From the NCBI GenBank assembly GCA_963966765.1, contig CAXAAR010000063.1, forward strand, positions 1 to 13,983: a DNA stretch of 13,983 nucleotides, given 5' to 3'. The translations under genes and the position numbers were made by a program. The DNA is from Aequoribacter sp003520285 (GTDB lineage Bacteria > Pseudomonadota > Gammaproteobacteria > Pseudomonadales > Halieaceae). Under the pieces are notes generated by a model. It worked only from the letters and a program-made list of their open reading frames with translations. It made no database searches and was not told the origin of the DNA. Shown in pieces: positions 1-6,858 of the stretch; position 1 is the stretch's first letter, and each line of letters starts with the position of its first letter.

Positions 1-810
1 GCGCCCAATACCAGAAAGGGGTCTGCTGTCATAAGTGCTTCGATCAATTAAGCCCATGAAGGTTGCTGGCAAACCCGAAAGGTCCTCAGCGCGGGCGGGA
101 GCCGCATAGATTGGCACATCAGCGCCACCGGGTTCACAACCCAAATACGAAGTCCACCCATACCTATTGGATGCCCGATTCCAAATAAATTCGCCCACTG
201 CGGGCGCTGGATCAACGGTCGATCCGGTGCGATCGTCGATCATTGGATAAATCAAATACTGCCCAAGTAAGGATGGGCCAGCCCGATCTCGAAGTAACAA
301 ACCCAGGCCTGCCGCCAGTCCACCACCTGCGCTCTCACCTAAACAAACCACGCGAGACGCATCAATGCCCAGTCTCGACGCTTCATTCAGCAACCAAATC
401 AAGCCGACATAACAATCTTCGAGTGGGATCGGATAAGGATTCTCAGGTGCTAACCGGTAGTCTACTGAGACCACAGCAACGCCCAATCGATCGACCAAAA
501 GTTTGTTGCGGACCTCCATCATCTCAGGAGATCCCATGACCATTCCACCGCCATGAATGTGATAAATAACAGCAAGAGATTTATTCTGAGAGTTTGCAGG
601 TCGATACATGACCAAACGCAACTTGTGCCCATCTTCACAGGTGGCCCAGAGTGTTTCAGATGTCACCTCTAAGTGCTCTACTGCCTCAGAGCCAATTGGA
701 CTAGCGCGCATTATTCGCATGTCAGTGAGGATGTCGTCACTCATGGTAAATGCGACTTCAGGTAGGGTCATGAGATGCAAAGAGGGGTGTACTAGGTGAC
801 GGGTCGACAT
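1..810 (-). CDS. HSL-family (lipase/esterase GDXG) alpha/beta hydrolase, 3' end cut by window edge
   Basis: This is a carboxylesterase/lipase-like hydrolase of the hormone-sensitive-lipase family, expected to cleave short acyl esters in the cytoplasm. The visible 270 residues show the oxyanion-hole motif HGGG (residues 86-89), DYRLAPE (117-123) and the nucleophile elbow GESAGG (158-163, Ser160). LIYPMIDDR around 186-194 is also typical of the family. The ATG at 810 is preceded by AAGGA at 6-nt spacing, so the start is well supported; no signal peptide is seen. The catalytic Asp and His normally lie in the last third. After LPAT (247-250), where a G-x-x-D-x-L-x-D-E type segment is expected, the frame reads MGLIDRSTYDSRPLSG, which fits poorly, so the Asp cannot be assigned with confidence. 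The gene lies 93 bp downstream of batD on the same strand with no visible terminator between, so read-through is possible. A functional link to the Bat genes is not established. Confidence 0.85.
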   Translation of the reverse strand, partial: MSTRHLVHPSLHLMTLPEVAFTMSDDILTDMRIMRASPIGSEAVEHLEVTSETLWATCEDGHKLRLVMYRPANSQNKSLAVIYHIHGGGMVMGSPEMMEVRNKLLVDRLGVAVVSVDYRLAPENPYPIPLEDCYVGLIWLLNEASRLGIDASRVVCLGESAGGGLAAGLGLLLRDRAGPSLLGQYLIYPMIDDRTGSTVDPAPAVGEFIWNRASNRYGWTSYLGCEPGGADVPIYAAPARAEDLSGLPATFMGLIDRSTYDSRPLSGIGR

Positions 811-903
811 AAGAGTCCTTAATGTTTTATTCAAGATTCGGCACGCAAAAGCTGACTCAGATCATCCCAGAGCGGCTTCAAAAATACGAGCGTTATCTCT
901 CGA

Positions 904-1980
904 TCACGGATTCAAACGATCCGGAAGAACCGGCGCTTGGAGCTTGCGGTAGCGCATACCGAATCGATGCAGCCGTTCCCGCTGGGACATCACCAACCAC
1001 CCAAACGCGAGCGCCACTGGCAAATATCCAAGCAATATCCAGTCACGCACCTGAAGCACTACCGTCCCAGGTGTCACGCCAGCCGAGATAAGGTACGACT
1101 CAGTGGTCAGGGTAATCAACTCGTGTCGAGTGGTATCCCACCATCTCAGTTCGACTGGCGGCACCAATTGCGCCCCCGGCGTTTTAATGACATAGCGCAA
1201 TACCTGTGTCTGTTCGACCTGAACTTCACCCCGGACATAACGTGTCTCGGACTCTAAAGGCAAGCGCTCGGGTTGCAGAGAGATTACGGGGGCACTACCA
1301 CTCGCTTCTAAACCCCCACTGACAGCATCACTCTCGCGCGCAAGTGCAACAGACCCCAAGGCGAGCACCGTCGCCCCGCTCAGCTTAATAGTCACACTCT
1401 GTTCAACGATATCACCGACTCGCCACTGCGCTTGCGCCACTAGCTGTGAATCCAAACTCAATCGCTTCGCTGGCACGATAAACGCATCGTCTTCCGCCGC
1501 AACCACAGGTTCGACCACAAAACTCAATGGCATTGTTTCGAATTTGGCCACAACTCGACCCTGCTCACTCAGCATCGGTAAAGACAGATGAATCGGATCG
1601 ATGGTGACGCGGCCTGATTGGCGCAGCAGTAATCCCACCGACACATTAAACACGGGTCGGCGCTTACCTTCGCGGGTGGTATAGCCGGTATAGCTATGCT
1701 GCGAGGGTTGCAGCCACACCGCGTTCTGAATCGCAGGTAAACTCAACTCAGGACTACCGATCACAGTATCCTCGCTAACCACACTGACATTCACCGAAAT
1801 GACCTGAAGCGGCACAAATGGTGCAGTATCGATGATACTCACCGTAACGTCTCGGGGCGTGTCGTAGTTCGATGTACTCGCTCCAAAACTCGGAGCGACA
1901 CCCACACAAAAGAACCACATCACTGCAGTGAGGCTCTGGGTTTGAAAGCCTGATTGCACTCTACGGATCGCTGCGAGCAT
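904..1980 (-). CDS. batD: BatD-like membrane-anchored protein (oxygen tolerance/BatD family)
   Basis: Last gene of the MoxR/Bat cluster. It is predicted to be mostly periplasmic, held by one C-terminal membrane helix. From the ATG at 1980 it has 358 residues. There is an N-terminal signal-like segment (about 1-34: basic start, hydrophobic LTAVMWFFCVGVAP, then SFGA before the likely cleavage). A long beta-rich region follows (V-x-V-S and P-x-x-x-L patterns, PVELRWWDT near the end). A transmembrane helix sits at about 313-332 (DWILLGYLPVALAFGWLVMS), ahead of a basic cytoplasmic tail. I preferred ATG 1980 because AAGGGG lies 6 nt upstream; a GTG at 1998 in the same frame would add six residues and put that Shine-Dalgarno inside the gene. 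It overlaps the end of the BatB/C gene by 20 bp, which suggests translational coupling. The family name rests on position, architecture and general sequence feel, not on a catalytic motif. BatD proteins are thought to work with BatA/BatB in envelope stress tolerance. Confidence 0.8.
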   Translation of the reverse strand: MLAAIRRVQSGFQTQSLTAVMWFFCVGVAPSFGASTSNYDTPRDVTVSIIDTAPFVPLQVISVNVSVVSEDTVIGSPELSLPAIQNAVWLQPSQHSYTGYTTREGKRRPVFNVSVGLLLRQSGRVTIDPIHLSLPMLSEQGRVVAKFETMPLSFVVEPVVAAEDDAFIVPAKRLSLDSQLVAQAQWRVGDIVEQSVTIKLSGATVLALGSVALARESDAVSGGLEASGSAPVISLQPERLPLESETRYVRGEVQVEQTQVLRYVIKTPGAQLVPPVELRWWDTTRHELITLTTESYLISAGVTPGTVVLQVRDWILLGYLPVALAFGWLVMSQRERLHRFGMRYRKLQAPVLPDRLNP

Positions 1981-3484
1981 CTCGCGCCCCTTGTTCACGC
2001 AACCATTCCGCTTTAAAGCGACTTGCCAGAAATCGCGCGGGGCTTGCTTCTACTTGAGCCCGCCATCGCGCAAGCGCCGCCGGATCACTCAGCAAGCGAC
2101 TTGATTCAAGCGTCTGAAGCAATGCCATCTCATCGTCAGTCGCTTCTGTCCCCTGTTCTCCGTCAACGGCTTCGACCGAGTTCACATCACCCAAATCCGC
2201 CATTTGTGATTCGCCTTGCTCGAAAGCAGCCTCGACGAGGGCTAAAACTCGATCTCGATTGTGCTGAATTTCCATCTGCTCGGGGGCAATAGCGAGTGCT
2301 TTATCGTAGGCAAGAAGGGCCTGGCGATAATCGGAGGCGCGCGCCCAGGCATTACCTTCGACAAATCGTGCCTGCATACTGTCGACTTGCTGTAAGACTC
2401 GTGCAGCTTGACGGAACTGGCCACTGCGGTACAACGCATAGCCACGATACAAAGGTGTCTCGTACCGATCTGCCGCCAGTTCAAGGTAACCGAAATACTG
2501 CAACCAATATCCCTGTTGATCTGGCGTGAACAGGGTATCCGCCAACAGAGTGACAGTATCCTCTAACCACTCCGATGGCTCGGCCTCGGCATCTGGCCGC
2601 TGAGATAAATCTGCCGCTGCAGCGGGCCCTGTCATAGGCGTGAACGGCCCGAAACTCAAGATAACAATCGATGCTGCGAGGGCCTGCGCCCACTGCCTTC
2701 TGCCCAGCCACAACAACACGACGAGTGCGGTCACAAGCACAACAGGTGCCAAGTCGGTTGTCCCTCCCCGCTCACCCTGAACTAATGCAACTGCCGATCG
2801 AGCAATACTCTGTGCTGGCACATCAGAATCCCACGCCCAAGTCAGTATGGGTGCATTCAACCCACTCGAAGAGAGGCGCTGTACTGATTGCAGAGCGCGT
2901 TGCTGCGTGGTGATAAGAATGATGGGGGCGCCATCAGAGAACGTGGATGTTTTGCTCAACAAGGTTAGCGCTGCCTGAAAGTCCCAACCAGGCAAGGGCA
3001 TTAGGCTGGCATCAAGCGCATACAAATATCGTTTCAACAGTGTTACGTCCTGCGTCGGCGGCAGCACCCAATGTGCAGAACCAGCCAAGGCAACCAGACC
3101 AATCGCAGCGCCATTTTTCGATTCAACCAACTGATTCACGCGTGACTGCAGTGATTTGACACTCTGGGGGGCTGCGAGCGTCTCAGCGCTGAGGTCAACC
3201 ACGACAATCCAAGTAGCCTTGGACCAATCAGCTGCTTCACTCTGCATTAGGACTTTAGGTGACGACAGTGCAACGACCAAAGCACTCGCTAACACCAACC
3301 ACAATAATCGCGCGGCATAACCACCACGCCAAGGCTGAGAGTTTACCAGTGCTGCCCTGAGTACCGATGGCATCAACTCAATCGCTGCCTGTGTTCGTCG
3401 AGAACGGCGCCCCAACCAAACGAACAACACGACTAGGGGTATCAAGCACAGTAGCAACAGGGGTCTCTCGAACCATAGCGTCAT
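1961..3484 (-). CDS. BatB/BatC-type fusion: membrane VWA domain plus TPR region
   Basis: A 507-residue inner-membrane protein. Hydrophobic segments lie at about 7-24, 58-74, 246-261 and 266-280. Between the second and third is a von Willebrand A domain (about 90-235, WIVVVDLSAE at 92-101). After the last helix a TPR-like region (about 343-415, with RGYALYRSGQFRQAARVLQQ and GNAWARASDYRQALLAYDKAL) and an acidic linker follow. The C-terminal end (ALARWRAQVEASPARFLASRF) resembles the end of BatB/C fusions. The MIDAS metal site looks broken: Asp97 and Ser99 remain, but the third position is Glu101, the usual GTD/GST threonine region reads MPLPGWDFQAAL, and the TDG aspartate region reads ITTQQ (191-195). 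The domain therefore probably does not hold metal in the standard way. The ATG at 3484 overlaps the BatA stop (ATGA), with GGAGG a few bases upstream. Separate batB and batC genes are common elsewhere; here they are one gene. Confidence 0.87.
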   Translation of the reverse strand: MTLWFERPLLLLCLIPLVVLFVWLGRRSRRTQAAIELMPSVLRAALVNSQPWRGGYAARLLWLVLASALVVALSSPKVLMQSEAADWSKATWIVVVDLSAETLAAPQSVKSLQSRVNQLVESKNGAAIGLVALAGSAHWVLPPTQDVTLLKRYLYALDASLMPLPGWDFQAALTLLSKTSTFSDGAPIILITTQQRALQSVQRLSSSGLNAPILTWAWDSDVPAQSIARSAVALVQGERGGTTDLAPVVLVTALVVLLWLGRRQWAQALAASIVILSFGPFTPMTGPAAAADLSQRPDAEAEPSEWLEDTVTLLADTLFTPDQQGYWLQYFGYLELAADRYETPLYRGYALYRSGQFRQAARVLQQVDSMQARFVEGNAWARASDYRQALLAYDKALAIAPEQMEIQHNRDRVLALVEAAFEQGESQMADLGDVNSVEAVDGEQGTEATDDEMALLQTLESSRLLSDPAALARWRAQVEASPARFLASRFKAEWLREQGARDARSDP

Positions 3485-4443
3485 GACTGCCCTCCTGCTT
3501 TAGATCGGACCATACCTGCCGCAAAGGGCATCACGACGCTGAGTAGCAGGGCTCCGCCCAAAGGCCACGCAGACCATGACGTGTGAGTGACGACCACTTG
3601 GGTCCGTTCTTGAATCGGCTCCGCAGTGTCAAATGAGCGCCAGATAGCGTCGAAATCCGACTGTGACTGGGCCCGATAAAACTCTCCTCCAGACTCGTGT
3701 GCAATTCGGGCCAACAAAGATACATTGATCGGGTCTAATTGATCCTCTTCGGCGCCCACAGCGATGATATGCAGCCGAACATTCAGTGCCGCCGCCAGTC
3801 GTCCAGCCTCTAATGGTGGTAAGTCGCTACCGGTGTCATTGCCATCAGTCATTAAAATAATCACTTGCCGCGCGGCGGGTGCTTCCAGAAACAAAGCTGT
3901 CGCGTAGCCTAAAGCATCACCCAAACGGGTACTATCACCAGTGAACCCCGTTTCCAAACCGGACAGCATGTAAGCCCATAACGACCGATTATCGGTGATC
4001 TGAGTGAGCACAAATGACTGCTCGCCAAAGGTGATCAAACCCAAACGATCACCCTCCCGCTGCTCGGAGAAACTTAGCAGAGCCTGTTTTACAGCCGTTA
4101 GGCGGGAGATAAACTCGCCCTCTGCCGCAGCCATATCTGAGCTCTCCATCGATTGGGAGGTATCCATCACTACCTGAATATCGCGACCCGATGGCGCTTC
4201 GATGGTCAACGACGAAGACTGCATTGGATTCGCCAGCGCGACCACTATACAGGCCCAGATCAACAGTGGAATGCGATCGACCCAAGACCTAGATGAAACA
4301 CCATTGTGAGACTTGGGGTCGAGGTCCATCTCAGCGAGTACTGGCAACCAGAGCTTGGGTATGAATCCCCGCCACGGCCCGAGCCAGCGCCAGGCGAATG
4401 GCAAGATCAGCGCCCACAGAATCCAAGGTGACTCGAAACTCAT
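3481..4443 (-). CDS. batA: BatA-like membrane protein with intact VWA/MIDAS domain
   Basis: A 320-residue inner-membrane protein. There are hydrophobic segments at about 5-20 and 59-72, a VWA domain at about 87-270, and a final membrane helix at about 292-312 (SAWPLGGALLLSVVMPFAAG). The metal-ion-dependent adhesion site is complete: DTSQSM (Asp94, Ser96, Ser98), Thr172 in GDSTRLGDAL, and Asp200 in LMTDGND. This is the family's usual layout for a VWA protein that binds a partner through Mg2+ or another divalent ion, most likely in the periplasm or at the membrane face next to BatB and BatD. The ATG at 4443 is chosen because it overlaps the upstream stop (ATGA, 4440-4443) and has a GAGGGAG Shine-Dalgarno; a GTG at 4482 in the same frame would add 13 residues and lie deep inside the preceding gene. 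In this cluster it is the only VWA protein with a complete MIDAS. Confidence 0.9.
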   Translation of the reverse strand: MSFESPWILWALILPFAWRWLGPWRGFIPKLWLPVLAEMDLDPKSHNGVSSRSWVDRIPLLIWACIVVALANPMQSSSLTIEAPSGRDIQVVMDTSQSMESSDMAAAEGEFISRLTAVKQALLSFSEQREGDRLGLITFGEQSFVLTQITDNRSLWAYMLSGLETGFTGDSTRLGDALGYATALFLEAPAARQVIILMTDGNDTGSDLPPLEAGRLAAALNVRLHIIAVGAEEDQLDPINVSLLARIAHESGGEFYRAQSQSDFDAIWRSFDTAEPIQERTQVVVTHTSWSAWPLGGALLLSVVMPFAAGMVRSKAGGQS

Positions 4444-4919
4444 GACTCCCTCACTTGGTGTTCTAATATCCAAGCGCGACACTGGCGGGAGTAGGTGCTT
4501 AGTTGCGTCTCAGTGAGAGGCCGCTCTTGATACAGTGCAGCATAAATATCAACCACAAGTGCCGGATCGAAAAGAGGTTGCGGCGCGTTGGCGTTCAGAA
4601 AACGATACCACTGCGCTTCATCGATTGACACGATTCGCGTGCGCCCATAGCAGTGAGTGGCAACAATCTTTAACAGTTCGTGAGAGCGCAGAAATCTGTC
4701 ATCAGCCGGTAATGACTCGAACGCCAGCAAGCGTACCAGAGCCTCTCGGCGATAGCGATCCTGCCACCATCGTAGACCTCGTCGCCAAATTGATCGCGCA
4801 AAAAATGCCATGAGAACTGCAAGTACCAACCACCAAAGCCAAGTTTGGGGCCACAAGCTTACCACTACCTCGATAGAGGGCTCATAAAAAGGATCAAGCG
4901 CACTATGCTCTGGAAACAT
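4440..4919 (-). CDS. DUF4381 family single-pass membrane protein
   Basis: A 159-residue protein with one clear transmembrane helix near the N-terminus (about 24-43, rich in W and L: PQTWLWWLVLAVLMAFFARS). A strongly basic stretch follows (WRRGLRWWQDRYRREAL), so the remainder is expected to be cytoplasmic. The C-terminal part is helical, with no catalytic motif I can see. Size, architecture and its place between DUF58 and BatA match the DUF4381 proteins found in proteobacterial MoxR/Bat operons; function is unknown and it may be an assembly or scaffold subunit. The start is uncertain: ATG 4919 and GTG 4931 are both in frame, both overlap the end of the DUF58 gene, and neither has a strong Shine-Dalgarno. 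This arrangement implies reinitiation after the upstream stop. Its own stop overlaps the batA ATG. Confidence 0.78.
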   Translation of the reverse strand: MFPEHSALDPFYEPSIEVVVSLWPQTWLWWLVLAVLMAFFARSIWRRGLRWWQDRYRREALVRLLAFESLPADDRFLRSHELLKIVATHCYGRTRIVSIDEAQWYRFLNANAPQPLFDPALVVDIYAALYQERPLTETQLSTYSRQCRAWILEHQVRES

Positions 4920-5886
4920 CACTTTGATCACTTAAGAAACGTCCAAATCCGGCCTGCTCATGGTAAGCCGCTGAAGCGGAGTTGCCCGAATCAACTCGAT
5001 AAAGCGCCCCGTGAAAAGTTCGGCACAGCACATCAAAGGCTGTGATCGACGCCTGCGCACGCGCTGCCAGTGTGGCGTAATACTCAGATGATCGATCTAA
5101 GGCAAGGCTTTCGGAGCTTGGTCCAACCCAATCGCAGGCCGCAATCCGCTGAGGATCCAGTTCAGCGACATCCTCGACCGAGATGCAAGTAAAACGATGC
5201 TTCTCAAGCACTGTCGCCAATGAAGTTCTGTCCGGAACACGCCAGTTCAACGCAGAGGTAAACCAAAACATCTCATGACGCGGGAGCCGATGGGTTTTCT
5301 CGATCGCTTCAGCGATAGATCCAGAATAGGATTGAGAGTGCCAAGCACCAAGCTGTTGATTGCAGCGAGCTAACAAACCCAGTCGCTCACTCAAGCGTTC
5401 GACAGAGTACAGCACATCACCCTCATCAACCTGCTCATCAGACAGAATAACGAGGCGCACGGAGTAACCCAGCAGCAGATGATCCCAAGCAGTAATCGCC
5501 GCCAATTCAGCTGCTAATAGGGATTTGGTATAGGCCATCGAACCAAAAAATAAACACGATCGCTGGTCTACAATGACACTGCAGTGGCGCTGCCGCTCCT
5601 GCTCAAACGCTCTCAGCCACGGTGCACCAACGCGTGCCGTCGCTTTCCAATCCATGTGCCGAACATCATCTCCCGGCTGATAGGGCTGGAGCTCCAGAAA
5701 ATCGGTGCCGCGTCCACTTTTTGCCGAACGGCTTAAGCCCTGTTCTTGTTGGTTCGAGTACGGTACGCGCCGGCCACCATTAAACATGCCCCAGTGGCGA
5801 GCCTCCAGCAGCCGACTCAACGAGGTGTAAGCGCGGGCCTCCAAGGTACCCTGTTCAAAGCGCTGTAACGTGTTGTGCAAGCGCAT
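4903..5886 (-). CDS. DUF58 domain protein (VWA-like partner of MoxR)
   Basis: A 327-residue soluble protein of the DUF58 family, almost always encoded next to a MoxR ATPase and presumed to be its adaptor or partner. The family signature is clear: a Ser/Gly/Arg-rich segment, then GTDFLELQPYQPGDDVRHMDW and KATAR (residues 60-85). A strand reading VIVDQRSCLFFG (105-116) begins the VWA-like fold with a partial MIDAS-type Asp107. The start at ATG 5886 has GGAGG about 6 nt upstream, located inside the 3' end of moxR; the two genes overlap by 32 bp in different frames. Length is normal for the family. I see no signal peptide or convincing membrane helix. Its exact role is not known for any member to my knowledge; partnership with MoxR is inferred from context. 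Confidence 0.92.
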   Translation of the reverse strand: MRLHNTLQRFEQGTLEARAYTSLSRLLEARHWGMFNGGRRVPYSNQQEQGLSRSAKSGRGTDFLELQPYQPGDDVRHMDWKATARVGAPWLRAFEQERQRHCSVIVDQRSCLFFGSMAYTKSLLAAELAAITAWDHLLLGYSVRLVILSDEQVDEGDVLYSVERLSERLGLLARCNQQLGAWHSQSYSGSIAEAIEKTHRLPRHEMFWFTSALNWRVPDRTSLATVLEKHRFTCISVEDVAELDPQRIAACDWVGPSSESLALDRSSEYYATLAARAQASITAFDVLCRTFHGALYRVDSGNSASAAYHEQAGFGRFLSDQSDVSRA

Positions 5887-6835
5887 CGATGACCTCCGAC
5901 GCGCTCACTGAAGCGACCACCGCGTCGTAGCTCAGATGAATCCGGTGCGATAAACAGGGCACCAACACACTCCGAACATCGTCAGGTGTCACGTAATCTC
6001 GCCCGTCTAACCAGGCCGAGGCGCGCGCTGTTCGATGCAGAGCCAAAGTCGCTCTTGCACTAGAGCCACGACGAATCCAGCGCTGCAGATCCTCACCATA
6101 GCGTTCCGGGTGCCTGGTCGCCTGAACCAGATCAACAATATACCCGGCGATCGCCTTCGACACATTGATTTTGCTGATTTCACTCTGAGCTGCTGCAACT
6201 TGATCCAATGTCAGCGTCAAATCAAAAGGCGAAAGCCCGCTTTCTTCTTTATGCTGCAAGTCCAGAATCGCCAGATCAGCCTCACGATCCGGATAATCAA
6301 TATCAAGCTTCATCAAAAAGCGATCCAGCTGAGCCTCGGGTAAAGGATAAGTCCCCTCTTGATCGAGCGAGTTTTGAGTGGCCATCACCAGAAATGGCGC
6401 AGGCAGAGGATAAGTCTGCCCACCTACCGTCACCTGACGCTCTTCCATCGCTTCCAACAAGGCCGACTGCACGCGGGCGGGCGCACGATTAATTTCGTCT
6501 GCCAACACAATGGCATTGAATACAGGTCCAGGCTGAAAAATTAGCTCTCGAGATTCCGTGTAGACTTCATTCCCTGTCAGATCCGATGGCAGTAAATCAG
6601 GCGTGAACTGAATGCGACCAAAACTGGCGTTTAGGCTGCGAGCCAGTGATTTGACTGCGCGAGTCTTACCGGTCCCGGGAGGCCCCTCGACCAGCACATG
6701 ACCCTCGCAGAGCAGTGCGAGCACTAACCCACGCACCACAGCGTCTTGCCCAATAACCTGCTCAGAAAGCTGAGCCATCAGGGCCGACACTAAAGCGTGC
6801 GACCTCTGATCACTTGTCGAAGACCTTTCACCCAT
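5855..6835 (-). CDS. MoxR family AAA+ ATPase
   Basis: A 326-residue cytoplasmic AAA+ ATPase of the MoxR group (AAA_3 plus AAA lid), thought to act as a chaperone that remodels or matures partner proteins together with VWA proteins. Visible motifs are Walker A GPPGTGKT (51-58), Walker B VLADE (110-114) followed by INRAPARVQSALLEAM, sensor-1 region MATQN (151-155), PLPEAQLDRF (165-173) and the sensor-2/lid segment RRGSSARATLAL. All key residues appear intact. The ATG at 6835 has only a weak upstream AAG-type site. It lies 23 bp after the sulfatase stop, with no hairpin or T-run in between, so it may be co-transcribed with the sulfatase. It overlaps the DUF58 gene by 32 bp. Alternative names in other species include bat-operon MoxR and yeaC-like; I give no specific symbol. 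Confidence 0.95.
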   Translation of the reverse strand: MGERSSTSDQRSHALVSALMAQLSEQVIGQDAVVRGLVLALLCEGHVLVEGPPGTGKTRAVKSLARSLNASFGRIQFTPDLLPSDLTGNEVYTESRELIFQPGPVFNAIVLADEINRAPARVQSALLEAMEERQVTVGGQTYPLPAPFLVMATQNSLDQEGTYPLPEAQLDRFLMKLDIDYPDREADLAILDLQHKEESGLSPFDLTLTLDQVAAAQSEISKINVSKAIAGYIVDLVQATRHPERYGEDLQRWIRRGSSARATLALHRTARASAWLDGRDYVTPDDVRSVLVPCLSHRIHLSYDAVVASVSASEVIDALAQHVTAL

Positions 6836-6858
6836 AGTCTTGAGTCGCAGTCTGCCGA

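Noticed and set aside
243..539. Plus-strand 98-codon open frame
   Set aside because: It lies opposite the esterase, whose HGGG, DYRLAPE and GESAGG motifs show the coding strand is minus.
937..1257. Plus-strand open frames opposite batD
   Set aside because: They are antisense shadows with no recognisable motif, no clear ribosome site and low-complexity composition typical of the reverse of a real gene.
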